Notes under the pieces: model-generated | Database searches by the model: none | Told to the model about the DNA's origin: nothing | The model's input: only the letters and a program-made list of their open reading frames with translations | Shown here: positions 24,628 to 36,568 of the stretch, in pieces | Numbering within the stretch: position 1 is the stretch's first letter | Layout: every line of letters begins with the position of its first letter | DNA from: Brachionus rotundiformis | Lineage: Eukaryota; Rotifera; Eurotatoria; Ploima; Brachionidae | Assembly (NCBI GenBank): GCA_016802295.1 | Contig: JAESIW010000207.1 | Location: 1,397,796 to 1,461,795, forward strand | Direction: 5' to 3' | DNA: 64,000 nt | Made by a program: the position numbers and the translations under genes

Positions 24628-24641
24628 GTTGCCATGGAAAC
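24628..24641. promoter_or_regulatory. Near-perfect RFX X-box upstream of WDR27
   Basis: GTTGCCATGGAAAC matches the RFX consensus (GTTGCCATGGMAAC/RTYNCCATRGNAAC) at every position. It lies 67 bp before the WDR27 ATG at 24561, the distance typical of X-boxes in ciliary genes. An identical copy is at 26538-26551 in the duplicated segment. Confidence 0.75.
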
Positions 24642-24846
24642 CAAAATATGTATTAATGTTTACGCTTTTGTCTAACTAATCATTATTTTTTTTAAATAAA
24701 AGGAAGCAAAAATTTTTTAAAATTTATTTATAAAAATAGATAAGTATATTAAATGAGTTGGTTCTATCTAAATATTAAGGATAAATTTGTATTAAAAAAA
24801 TTTAATTACAATAATTGGGTGTAAATGTTCAACATTTTCAAAATGT

Positions 24847-25245
24847 TTAGGATAAAGTGCAATTTGCTTCAGCTGGCAAAAAAGTGTAGAAGGATGCCGA
24901 GCCACTGGGATGGGAACAATCGAGCAAATTTTCGATGCATACACGCGACAAGTAAGCGGTGGTTCCGGTTGTTATTGATGGCCGCTCGTTGTAAAACGCA
25001 GTCTTACTTGAACTTGGCAAATTTTTGTCCTTACAATACAGCTCGATGGCCTGATTGACCATTTTGTCCACTTCAATCACTCTGGTGAACTGAAGCTCCG
25101 GATTTCGGCACAAAATTGTATAGATAATGACAAACATTTCTACCACAATTTGTCTAAAGACAGGCTCGTCTATTGTACTTAGCATTTCCTCAATTTTGAT
25201 AGAAAAGTTGAGCTCATAGTCCGTCATGTCGGACAATGTTGGTTG
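24847..25245 (-). CDS. Second copy of the PHKB terminal exon
   Basis: This exon encodes 132 residues and a stop that are identical in protein to the exon at 26756-27154. The DNA differs at least at three sites, all synonymous. A good acceptor (aaatag) precedes it, so it could be spliced to the PHKB body. It lies 285 bp upstream of the WDR27 ATG. It is either a haplotype duplicate created by assembly around the N gap or a real tandem duplication giving an alternative last exon. Like the other copy it ends in CTLS, a CaaX box. Confidence 0.75.
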   Translation of the reverse strand, partial: QPTLSDMTDYELNFSIKIEEMLSTIDEPVFRQIVVEMFVIIYTILCRNPELQFTRVIEVDKMVNQAIELYCKDKNLPSSSKTAFYNERPSITTGTTAYLSRVCIENLLDCSHPSGSASFYTFLPAEANCTLS

Positions 25246-25449
25246 CTATTTAGATAAAATTGTTAAGTCATGATAACAAAAAAATTTTTCTAAGTTAAAT
25301 TATTTCTTAATTGTATTAAATAAAAAATTTTCGAAATTATCTAATCTTAGGATTGCTGATTCTATCAGCTAATTGTTCGAAATGATAAAAATGATCATTT
25401 GGATGCCAAAGGTGCTAAGAATAGCATCAAAAATTTGGCTTAGATTAAA

Positions 25450-26281
25450 NNNNNNNNNNNNNNNNNNNNNNNNNNNNNNNNNNNNNNNNNNNNNNNNNNN
25501 NNNNNNNNNNNNNNNNNNNNNNNNNNNNNNNNNNNNNNNNNNNNNNNNNNNNNNNNNNNNNNNNNNNNNNNNNNNNNNNNNNNNNNNNNNNNNNNNNNNN
25601 NNNNNNNNNNNNNNNNNNNNNNNNNNNNNNNNNNNNNNNNNNNNNNNNNNNNNNNNNNNNNNNNNNNNNNNNNNNNNNNNNNNNNNNNNNNNNNNNNNNN
25701 NNNNNNNNNNNNNNNNNNNNNNNNNNNNNNNNNNNNNNNNNNNNNNNNNNNNNNNNNNNNNNNNNNNNNNNNNNNNNNNNNNNNNNNNNNNNNNNNNNNN
25801 NNNNNNNNNNNNNNNNNNNNNNNNNNNNNNNNNNNNNNNNNNNNNNNNNNNNNNNNNNNNNNNNNNNNNNNNNNNNNNNNNNNNNNNNNNNNNNNNNNNN
25901 NNNNNNNNNNNNNNNNNNNNNNNNNNNNNNNNNNNNNNNNNNNNNNNNNNNNNNNNNNNNNNNNNNNNNNNNNNNNNNNNNNNNNNNNNNNNNNNNNNNN
26001 NNNNNNNNNNNNNNNNNNNNNNNNNNNNNNNNNNNNNNNNNNNNNNNNNNNNNNNNNNNNNNNNNNNNNNNNNNNNNNNNNNNNNNNNNNNNNNNNNNNN
26101 NNNNNNNNNNNNNNNNNNNNNNNNNNNNNNNNNNNNNNNNNNNNNNNNNNNNNNNNNNNNNNNNNNNNNNNNNNNNNNNNNNNNNNNNNNNNNNNNNNNN
26201 NNNNNNNNNNNNNNNNNNNNNNNNNNNNNNNNNNNNNNNNNNNNNNNNNNNNNNNNNNNNNNNNNNNNNNNNNNNNNNNNN
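25450..26281. other. Assembly gap (832 N)
   Basis: Unsequenced stretch located exactly between the two copies of the duplicated segment. Confidence 0.99.
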
Positions 26282-26473
26282 TTTTTATCTTTTCCAAAGA
26301 CTGTCAGGATTTATTTACTTACATTTTGATTTTTTTTATTGTACTCAATTAGCTCTATTTTGACAAAATCAATTATAAAACATAAATAATTGTCGCTAAA
26401 CGCCAACACCGGGCCTATCTTGGAAGATAATTGAGCTAATTCAGGTGCTATTTTACAGATTTGGGTGAGCATA
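26282..26473 (-). pseudogene. Duplicate WDR27 first exon (isolated)
   Basis: This is the same first exon as at 24561 (MLTQICKIAPELAQLSSKIG) with its start codon and X-box, but the rest of the gene is absent because the copy runs into the gap. As assembled it lies inside the PHKB transcription unit only if the distal terminal exon is used. Confidence 0.75.
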
Positions 26474-26755
26474 TTTTTTAATTTGAATTTTAAATTAAAG
26501 GAACAAATGAACAGAGTAGATTTCCAAGTTTGCTTAGGTTGCCATGGAAACCAAAATATGTATTAATGTTTACGCTTTTGTCTAACTAATCATTGTTTTT
26601 TTAAATAAAAGGAAGCAAAAATTTTTTAAAATTTATTTATAAAAATAGATAAGTATATTAAATGAGTTGGTTCTATCTAAATATTAAGGATAAATTTGTA
26701 TTAAAAAAATTTAATTACAATAATTAGGTGTAAATGTTCAACATTTTCAAAATGT

Positions 26756-29700
26756 TTAGGATAAAGTGCAATTTGCTTCAGCTGGCAAAAAAGTGTAGAA
26801 GGAGGCCGAGCCACTGGGATGGGAACAATCGAGCAAATTTTCGATGCATACACGAGACAAGTAAGCGGTGGTTCCAGTTGTTATTGATGGCCGCTCGTTG
26901 TAAAACGCAGTCTTACTTGAACTTGGCAAATTTTTGTCCTTACAATACAGCTCGATGGCCTGATTGACCATTTTGTCCACTTCAATCACTCTGGTGAACT
27001 GAAGCTCCGGATTTCGGCACAAAATTGTATAGATAATGACAAACATTTCTACCACAATTTGTCTAAAGACAGGCTCGTCTATTGTACTTAGCATTTCCTC
27101 AATTTTGATAGAAAAGTTGAGCTCATAGTCCGTCATGTCGGACAATGTTGGTTGCTATTTTGATAAAATTTTTAAGTCATGATAACAAAAATATTTTTTT
27201 AAGTTAAATTAGTTCTTAATTGTATTTAATAATTATCTAATCTTAAGATTGCTCAATTGTTTGAAATGATAAAAAAGATCATTTAAACAATTTGAAAAGC
27301 TTTGCTACGATCTTTTTGGATTATTATCTTTTGAATGCCAAAGGTGCTACGAATAGCATCAAAAATTTGAATTAGATTAAATACTAATTTAAAATAATTA
27401 AAAATACTTTTATCTACACTCTATTGGCTTATTTAATTATAATATTTCATAATAGATAGTTTTACATAGTAAATTTTTTAAAAAAGAATTTTTTTTTTAC
27501 TTAACAATTATTTATCTAGAAATTTTAAAGATACTAAAAATTTTTCATTGTTAATTGTAGTGTGGTAAAGCCGACAAACTTTGGTAAGGCTAAAAGCGCA
27601 TCTTTGTATCAGATACCTTTACTTTGAGACAATTTAACTTGTTTATTTCAAGGCATCATCGACAAATTGGGCTAAAGCTAAGCTTATATTTTACTTTATA
27701 TATTTTCATATTCAATTAAACTTTATAAAAGTAATAAAGATTTTCAGAAATTCTATTAGTAAAATTGTGTGTATTAAAATCTAAATGTGAGTGATTTTAT
27801 CCAAAAAAAAAGTGTATAAGAGAAAAAATTATCAAATTAATATCTTCTTTAAAACTATCTTAAGCAATTAGAACAAAATTGAACAAACTTTTATGTGAAT
27901 TTTCTTAAACAAAGTAAAAATCTTAAAAAGATAAGAAAAAACAAATCAAATTATACTTGAGGTAAATGATAGTCATATATTTTGATACCCATGGGCGATT
28001 TATTCAATATGTACCACAATTGTTCATAAAAATTCAATGGCACTCTATTCAAAGATCCATCCAATTGTCTCTTTTGGTAGATGTTTCTGTCCTGGTTGTT
28101 ATTACATGTTAAAATATAATTAAGCAACTGTTTTATTTGATTTGGTGACAAGTCATATATTTCCATAACTTCCTCATTGTCAGGATCAACAATGGCTTTT
28201 AATTCTTGCTTCATTACTTCAATAATCCAGCCAAATCTCAATTTCATAATACCATTGAACATCTCGGGCGATGTCGTAATGTACTTGCTAATATTAATTA
28301 TCAATTCTTGCATTATGACAGCCAGATAAATGTCATGTGGAAATATATTCTCATAAAGTATGTTCTTGATCTTATCCGGTGTGAGGGGTTTCAAAATTTC
28401 GACCTCCTCATTGCCGAATACACCAAGGGTAGCAATTTTTCCACGCACCAGAATGTTAGTTATAGATGGTGCCAAGCTGTCAACAGTCTTGTGCAATATG
28501 CTGGTACAGTATCGCACAGTGCGCCAATTTTGCGTGTTTGCCGCTTCATTGGCCAATTGACTGAACATTTCTTCAATAGTTTGATCCTGTATTTGGAGCT
28601 TGGTGCCAAAGCGAACTATCAGCTCGTGCAGAATGAGAGCCTTGGCAAAGCGGCTCGTAGATGAATGCAATACATTAATTAGTTCATTAAGACTTAGCTT
28701 GGAAAAGTCCTCGCGCTTGATTTTAAAGTCCTCAGCTGAATTCATCTCTTTGGGTATATCACTCAAACTTTTGTATTGAGAATTGTCTGTGTCGAGTTCC
28801 CTTAAGGCCAAAAACTCGTATGTATCTGTGTCTTCATCTAGAAAATCCAAATGTTCCAAGCATGCAGATGGTATTAGGGTCTGCAAGCGTTCCATTCTCA
28901 CCGGGACTCCATTTACTAAGCCCTGTTTGAACTGAGACAACAGTTCGAGTAGATCATTTCTTTGAGGTCCGCGTAGGTTTTGTTCTCTGATCAAAAATAT
29001 GTAAATTGGTCTGCCCTGCAGTTTCCAGCATTTGGACAAAAATTCCAGATCATTGCGTACATCGTCTAGCAAAAGACTGAGATCAGAAGACATGTAAAAA
29101 TCATTTGTTTCAAAAGTTAGAGGGTAGCATAGAACTGTCTGGGAGCATATGCGGTACAGTTTAGATGTGCCAAGGACTCCTATGGGTCGATTTGGACGGC
29201 TAAAGCAAAAATTGTTGACCAAACTGCCTAACTTTGTACTTATTAAGATGCTTACCCGGTAAGCTTTAGCTTGCCATTTAGACCAAGATGTTTGTACACT
29301 TTTACCAGCTCGCTTGGAGGCCATATTTCAATAGGTTCTATCTGATGCGGCGTCTGCGACTGGATGCCATAGTTTGCCAGCATTTGCTGCAAACGAACGC
29401 TCTCAGCTATGCAGCATATGTGAACAGTCAAGTCTGAATAGAAGCCCTTTTCATAATTTATATAATTTATTTTTAAATTAACTATTTAAAAGCAATTAAA
29501 ATACGTGTTCAATTAATTAAAGCAACTATTATTTCTTTTTATAAGTATCTAATAATGAATGAATTTTTTTTTAATTTAACCACCAAATATTTTTAACCAA
29601 AATTTAAATTTTTAAAAATGGTGGTACCAAATCAATTAAGAAAATAATTAAACAAATTTTACATCACAAAGCATGCTTTTAGGTGGTATTAAATCTTTAA

Positions 29701-31770
29701 ATTAATTTGACTTAATTGAGCATAAATAAATATGTTTAACTATAAAGCTCAACACAAACAAAATCTATCAAAACTTACATTTCTATTGGGAACCTGAAAT
29801 TGGCAATTTATCCAAATAGATATTATCAAATCAAAGCATTATAAATTTTGGTACACTATTTTACTAAGATAATTTTTATTTATAAATTTTCATATTTTTA
29901 ATTCTTTTTTGGCTATCTAATTTAGTACCAATATTTATAAAGCTTTGGATAAATGAATCAAAACCAACCTTGAATGTTGAGTAGCGTTTCGATTGTCTTG
30001 GTCTCTCTGATGGCTGAAGATAGCGTCTAATTGGATCAAGTTCTTGTATCAGTAATACTTTGTCAGCTTAAGAAATAATATTTTAACGAAAATAAATTTG
30101 AAAATTTATTAAAAATTATCTAGTATTAAAATATTAAAAAATTCTTTTTCTTATTTTTTACCTAGTAGTTGACTGATGAACCAGACTGCCTGGGTCCATA
30201 GATGAGAAGAATTTTTGTCTATTTCAGGACTGGGTATTTTCTCTTGCGAGCCAGGATTGGATCTTTCGAATTCAATGGTGTCCGAGGGAACATAATAATA
30301 GTAAGGTAAGACAATACCTTTGTTTGTCTTTTTCAAAAGTCTAATAATCGAGTCATAGTATTTTTTGGCATCTTCCAAATTGTTAGAGAACACTGAATTG
30401 ATGAGCATGTAGCAGAAAAACATTGGATACTCATTTTCAACCCCTTCGAAATTTTTCACCTCGGACGCTTCGTAGAATGGCTTAGATTTGTCTTCAAGGA
30501 TATGGTTGGCACCGTCTCTTAAAAAGCGCTTGAACCCGTAGATTCCCTTTAATCTACGCAAGCATTTGTTTATGGTTTTGGTAACAATTCCAGTATCGTG
30601 TACAGCAAAAGCTGGAAAACCGATAGTTGCCAGTAGCGACACGCTTGTGTTCTTAGAGCTCGACTCTCTGGGCAACAAGGTTTCCAAGGTGGTTCGGTTT
30701 CGATTATGTGCGTCTATGTCAACGTAGACGACCGACCAGCTGCAGCCATCGTCTCCATACAGATTAAAACCATTCATTGATTCCAATGCTGCCTTGGCCA
30801 TGCCAATCGAGCTCGCGTTCAGCTCACACTCGTTGTTGTTGTATTTGGTACCGCGCTCGAACATGCCATAGTCAGGTGTTCGATATGCTCTTTCGATATA
30901 GAACACCAATCCTTGGATAAAATTGACTTCGTGTGATGAAAAAATAATCTTTAAAAATTTTTCAACATAAATATATTTTTAATAAAATTTATATTATTAA
31001 AATAAATTTTCTTTTTAATAATTAATTTTTTTAAATAAAGAGTTATTTTTTACTTGTAGACCAGATGTTATCATTTGAGCCAAAGTGACCAAATAAAGAG
31101 ATATACAGTCGATTTGTAAGTGGCCATAGTCGGCCTCCTCTACCTCGTCACCTGTGACAATGTCAAATCTAGTTGGTAGAGCGTCTTTGGTAGACTGATT
31201 GATCTTATAGCGTTCCAATTTGCTCGCTTGCCTCATCCAGCAAAATAGGACACCTCTCATGGCTTTCACTGCCACTTGGCCAAGCAGATATGTTCTGCCC
31301 TTGTCATTGTCTACCTTGATATAGCACTGTCTTAGCGCCCATACAGACAAGGCACAGTGGGTTGTGTCTCTAACATGTCCGATATTCGAGGTTTCACAAT
31401 TGGTAAAAATTGGAAACAAGCCTGTCGACGGACTCTGGTGCTGAATAACACTGCTATACAGCATCTTGTAATAATTGTCCAGTATTTCATAAAAGTTTCT
31501 CAATTTCATAGATTCGTTCTGGGAATAGGACTCCAAATTGTCGCTTATAGAAGAATTGCCAGTCATATTGGCAAAATAGCCAGATTTATTCAAGCTTTCA
31601 TTGAATTCGTCCAAGTTGGTCGGTGCCTGCTTGGTCATGCCCAATCGAGTCGAGTTTATATAATTAATGTAATTTATTTCACCAATACTTGGCCGTGACA
31701 GAAAGTTATGGAGACTGCTTTTTGAACTACCGTCTACCGAAGATGTATCAAAAAGCATTTCTTTTATCAA
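26756..31770 (-). CDS. PHKB: Phosphorylase b kinase regulatory subunit beta
   Basis: This is a regulatory subunit of the hexadecameric kinase that activates glycogen phosphorylase. Seven exons (31770-31054, 30948-30162, 30066-29969, 29793-29779, 29446-29256, 29199-27957, 27154-26756) keep frame to 1149 residues; human PHKB is about 1093. The glucanase-like N-terminal domain is clear (HQSPSTGLFPIF, DDGCSWSVVYVDIDAHNR, KRFLRDGANHILEDK, YYYVPSDTIEFE), as is the C-terminal region (RPNRPIGVLGTSKLYRI, LPQQPTLSDMTDYELNFS). The end CTLS is a CaaX box like human PHKB (CLIS), predicting farnesylation. The fourth exon is only 15 nt (VPNRN). The start follows the CCDC90B/MCUR1-like stop by only 115 bp on the same strand. 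A second terminal exon exists at 24847-25245. Confidence 0.96.
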
Positions 31771-31885
31771 ATATAAATAAACTTTTGTTCAAAAAAAAAT
31801 TAACTTTTTTTCTCTAATTCTAAAGGATTTTAAATTCCTTGATTAAAATTAATTAAAAATAAAAATTTGATTTTAAATTGTTTAT

Positions 31886-32950
31886 TTAAATAGTAAAATA
31901 TCTCAAAGCGCCCAATATAATGACTAGAATGGTCAACAACGAGCCAGCTATGTAGCGAATGGTGTCTGCCTTGAACATCTCGAGCAATGCCTTCACATTA
32001 GATATCTCAGTGTCAATACGGCTGTCTAATTTATGCAATCGATTAGACGCTTCATAAAGCTATTTTAATAGAAAAAAAATTAATTTTATCTATCTAATAG
32101 TATAAAATTAATTACTCACTTACCAGTTCATTAGAGCGGCTCTTTTCCAAATTAATGTCAAGTGTAAATCCGCTTTTTAATTTTAAAATTTCGTCCTTGT
32201 ATTCAAATTAAAATAATGTTGTTTATCTTACTTTAATGTCCTACATTTAATTGCTCCCTAAAATTTTTTAGCTCCAAAACCAATTTCTTATTTTGGTAAA
32301 TAAATAAATTAGACAACAGAATAAAAATAAATTTTATCTTTTGGATTTAATTTTACTTCGTTCTCACTTCTTAAAGTTGAAAATTCACTTTTTTCTAAAA
32401 TGATCATATCTTTTTTCAGTGAGCCGATGTGAACCATGACCTGTTGGATGGCCAACTCCTTAAATCTCACATTATAGAGCTAAAATTAGCCATTACTGGT
32501 ATATGTACTTGTCCAGATTTGGTCACACAGTCTTTTTTGATGTCTTGTGAGACAAAATTTACAATTTCCTTGAATAGTAAGCATAGTTGTTCGGCCTGGT
32601 GCTTGGTGAAGCCATTTTCCATCAAACCTGAGACAAACAGATGAGTGTCGAAATAGCTGCGCTCAGCGACAATGTTGCGGGATTTTTTCGCCGACAGGGA
32701 TTCATAAACTTTGGGATCTTGAGGCATAAAATTTAGATTGAAGTGTTGAGGGGAGGCGTATTTTGGTCATCTAACTTTCTGGATTGGTATCGCCAGATGA
32801 TTCGGTCTGGTTATGCCGAACCGAGCTGGCCAGCAGATTCTTTTTCCTAAGCAAGCATAAATTTCGCCAATTCAAGCTAAGAAATTTATTCAAGGTATTT
32901 TGATTCAGTAGTTTAGAACATGTAGTCGAGATCGATGCTACGAACATCAT
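31886..32950 (-). CDS. CCDC90B/MCUR1-like mitochondrial coiled-coil protein
   Basis: The family consists of inner-membrane proteins with a coiled coil and a C-terminal membrane anchor; MCUR1 is linked to the mitochondrial calcium uniporter. Exons run from 32950 down to 31886. The first, ending near 32778, encodes a long acid-free Ser/Thr/Lys/Arg/Leu-rich leader typical of a mitochondrial targeting sequence. The next contains YFDTHLFVSGLMENGFTKHQ and ends at 32509. The third starts at 32458 (ELAIQQVMVHIGSLKKDMII) and is followed by short coiled-coil exons (DINLEKSRSNEL). The last has the anchor TIRYIAGSLLTILVIILGAL and a stop at 31886-31888. Two adjacent ATGs (32950 and 32947) are possible starts. 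It cannot be assigned to CCDC90B or MCUR1 specifically. Confidence 0.9.
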
Positions 32951-35484
32951 TATTAAGCAGATAAAAACTCTTTTTATTACTTGATTGAGAATAAATCTTT
33001 ATATTAACCCCGACCAAACAACCTTCTATAGATTAAGATTCACTTTGTGAATATAATTTTCATTATTCAATAGTTTATAATATTATAATTTATATGGTTT
33101 ATTTTGTGTAGTTTAAAATTTGTAATAGAAAAAATTTTGGAAATATTTCATGTTATGAATTTAGAAATTTGTCTTGGAAATTTTGCCAATTCCAATTTAA
33201 AAATTAATTGGGACTTGATTTAAAGTCAAAAGAGCCATACCAATGTTGGCAAGAAAGTCCAGTCTTTTAAAAGTGGCTCTACCAATGATTTTTGGACTTG
33301 GCTGGATTCTGAACCTCTTGGACACGTTCAATTTGTGGAACACATTCTCGAAGGGGTTATTTTGTACCCAGCTGAGTGTACCAATTGTTTAATTTTGTGC
33401 CAAAAAAGTCATATTTTCTTTAAGTATTATTAAATGCTGTATTTTGGTCATCTTGCATTCTGAGTTGGTATCACCAAAGAGTTTTTCTTACTAAGTCTTG
33501 ACTTAATGACACTTTTGTTCAAAATGCTCATAACTGAATTAAATGAAGCTTGCTTTAAAGATTCTTAATTTAATTAACGAACATTTTTTAATTTGTGGAA
33601 CGTCTTGTGACTAATCACCCAAAAAAAAAACAAGCCTGATTCAAATTATTCGAATTTCCGTCAATTTATAATTGAATAATATAAATCATTTTAATTAATT
33701 AACTAAACAAGATTATTAATTTACAAGGATGAAAATATAATTAAAAAATTAAGTCTTAGATAATTTTCAAGAGTATTTTAAATTAGAATTAAATTATTTG
33801 AATGGGATTTTTTAACAGATTAAAATATCTAAAAAACATATTTATCAATAGATAAATATTGATGCTTTGCTTGGTATAATTGCCCCTTTTATCTGTCAGT
33901 TCAATTCAGTTCTGTCTTTCAATCGTGATCCATTGATGGTTCAGGGTTTGGCAATGTATCAGGCCACAGGCCAGTGTAAAAGCCATGCAAATTTTTTCTC
34001 TCAGACTCATACGTCCCACGCACCAGATTCAATTAAATTATTTGATTAATATTTATTTAAAATATTGTCAAATAATAAATGTAAATAAAATTTTTTTAAA
34101 TTAAGAATATTGAGTGTAGACTTAGTTTAAAATTTATTTAGGTAATTTTAAAAAAAAACTTAATTATTCAACTTAACCTAAATAAATTAATAAGAGTGAA
34201 GTTAAGAGGATGATTAAAAATATTTTTTCATTCAAGTTGTTAAACAAACCTGACCAATTTTCCTGAGAGACCTGCTCACCGTCAACAATTATTTTGCTTT
34301 ATTTAAAGCATTTTAAAAAATTAAATTTTGTAAGATAATTTTAAATCTTTAAAAAAAATTCACCATTTAAATCTTCAATGTTTAATTAATTTAATTAAAT
34401 TCTTCAATATTTTTGAACCAAAAAATATCACAATATACTAAGTTGTTAATAATAAGAAATTACTTTTACTACCTAATCCATTTAGTTATCCAACTAGAGA
34501 CTATTAAATGTTAAACTAAAGATTATAAATACTTTGTTTCTATTATTATTATTATTTTTTTGTATTTATTAATGATGGAAAATATTAGATTAAAGGATTT
34601 AATGTAAAAATATAAATGAAAATTATGTGTATTTTTATCCTAATAAATGCTAAAAGTTAAAACAATACCGAAAGCGGATATTGTGTTTTTTATATTTTTT
34701 TTGCTGAGAAAAATGTATAACAAGCATGAACAAAATGACATAACTTCCTATATCATATATATTTAAAATGTAATTTTATTTTATCAAATGTATTTTATTA
34801 TTTTTCATTTTGCAAGAGACAAATTCCAATTTTGTCAACCATTTTTTTTTAATTTTAGACAAATATTTAGCTTGTAATTTAATCAATCGGTTTGATGAAT
34901 ATCTACATCAACTAGACATGATAATTTTTAAACAGTTTTGTGCTTAGAAAAATATTAAATAGACCTAGTTTTAGATACTAATTTAAAAGAAATTTATGCT
35001 AGTGATAAAAAAGGCCGTAAAAATATATAGAGAATATTTTCTCTATTTATAAATATCTAAATATATTGTCAATTATTAGGCTAGCTATATAATTTAAGAA
35101 TATTTAAAAAAAAAATTACAAATAATTTAAAATAACATTGTTTTAGTTTAATTAAGTTGGTTGCTGTGTCGTAGTCATCGTCTTCTTTCTTTCGCTTGGA
35201 TACAATGCATATAGATTAATAAAAAAAAATATTTTATTTATTCAAATAATAAAAAAATTTGCAAAATAAATTTCTAATAGAATAAATTAAGTTTTTCTAA
35301 TTCCAAAACACCTCTAGTTACCATGTAATTTGATTAATTTAAGTCACGAAAATAATTTCTAATGTTTATAACTTGGTTACACTAACGTCATTGCCAATGC
35401 TAATATCATTTTAATGGTTCGATAGGAAAATAATTATAATTTTATAATCTTTTATCAGAATATTTTTAGAAAATTTGTTCTACA
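32951..35484. other. Intergenic region with weak coding-like patches
   Basis: There is no gene I can define. 33867-34049 (+) is open for 60 codons with better-than-background composition (FNRDPLMVQGLAMYQATG) and a possible acceptor, but no family is recognised. 35160-35205 has a Lys/Asp-rich open stretch on the minus strand. 33443-33480 resembles part of the neighbouring gene's first exon (32757-32794) at 32 of 38 positions. Confidence 0.4.
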
Positions 35485-36216
35485 ATGATGAGTTATAAAA
35501 CCAACTCTTCCAAGCCAAGCTCGAACAGATCCATTGACATTCTGCGCGGATTCAAGCTGTAATTATTACACAATTAATTAAATTTGGTTTAATTAATTTT
35601 TTTCCAAGAAATTGGATGAATCTGAGAGATGCTGACACTGGACGCATACTTTGGCAATCTTCCGAGGACATGTAATTTAAGCTTTATTCTCTTAGTGACT
35701 AAATTAATTTTTTTGCCAAAGGTCTAATCCTGAAATTGAACACGAAGGTAAGACAGAAAGTAAAAAATTTAAATTATCTATTTTATTTATTGTTTTAAGC
35801 TCGAGTGCCGAAAAAAATCCTAAAATGTCGAGCTGTGTCGCGTGAGATCAACTTTTCGTCCATGGAAGAGCTAGAATCGTTTCGTTTGGTACAAAAAGTA
35901 TACTTTAAAGACAAATGCATAGAAGGTAATCGGCTAAACTTTATTTTCTTGGACTAAATTGAAGTTTAATTAAGAATGGTATTTTGAATTCGGTTTCGTG
36001 ATTCCAGGAAGTACCAACTCGTGGCAAAGTTTGATTGAAGCCGCGCCAGAGAGCCAAATGATACCAGCAAGTTTGCTAAGGTAATTATTTTAAAATGGTT
36101 GTGGTGCTTTTTAAAAGAATTTTTTTTCCTCAAGTGGTCACGTGGTTATTGAGACCATTTTTCTTGACGGCGATTTTGAAGTAAGCCGATCACGTGTCAG
36201 AATTTACTACATTTAA
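35485..36216 (+). CDS. PDE6D: PDE6D, prenyl-binding protein (PDE delta)
   Basis: This soluble beta-sandwich carrier of farnesylated and geranylgeranylated proteins delivers cargo to cilia and membranes, with release by ARL2/ARL3. Six exons separated by roughly 45-60-bp introns join to about 158 residues; the human protein has 150. Diagnostic pieces: LRGFKLNWMNLRDADTGRIL, ARVPKKILKCRAVSREINFS, EWYFEFGFVIPGSTNSWQSL, IEAAPESQMIPAS and the C-terminal SRSRVRIYYI. All phases agree (for example AAG CT | A AAT and GAA G | CT CGA). Two ATGs are in tandem at 35485 and 35488; the extension relative to human is a short Ser/Asn-rich N-terminus. An X-box-like half-site (gttaccatg) lies about 160 bp upstream. 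Confidence 0.97.
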
Positions 36217-36568
36217 AACAACCAATGCAAAATGTACAGAGCCATGTCTGCGATAAATAGAAAAATTTTTGCATAAAATTTATTTATTTTTATCTTTTTT
36301 TATCTTATTTTATTTTTTAAATGTTTATCTCAACTTAAATTTTGTACTAATTGTTTATTCAAATTTATTAATTAATTAATTAATTAGATTTTTATTTAAA
36401 GACACGTCCATTTAGATTTTTAAAATTATTTTCGATACGTTTTAAAATAAATTTTTTTTTAAAAGATAAAGTTAATTTTTTGTTTGTAACCATAAAAATG
36501 GAAGTTCATTTCCATGAGTTTTAAATCAGTTACCATGTGATATTTTGGACAAAAGCAAAAGGACTAAA

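Larger units (their letters stand above)
24367..27375. repeat. About 1.08-kb duplicated segment on either side of the gap
   Basis: 24367-25449 and 26282-27375 align along their whole length at high identity (about 97% by eye over the first 900 bp), with indels increasing at the far end. Each contains WDR27 exon 1, the X-box, the intergenic spacer and the PHKB last exon. The unsequenced 832 bases lie between them. Confidence 0.95.

Noticed and set aside
32459..32508. Apparent 29-bp intron in the CCDC90B-like gene (GTACAT...TTTTAG)
   Set aside because: A second acceptor 21 bases further (atttaag, exon from 32458) gives a normal 50-bp intron, keeps frame and aligns better with the family (VTKSGQ then ELAIQQVM).
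33443..33480. Second copy of the CCDC90B-like first exon region
   Set aside because: Only 32 of 38 bases match 32757-32794 and similarity fades at once; too short to call.
35317..35330. X-box upstream of PDE6D (gttaccatgtaat)
   Set aside because: The left half-site is good but the right half deviates at three positions; noted only as weak.
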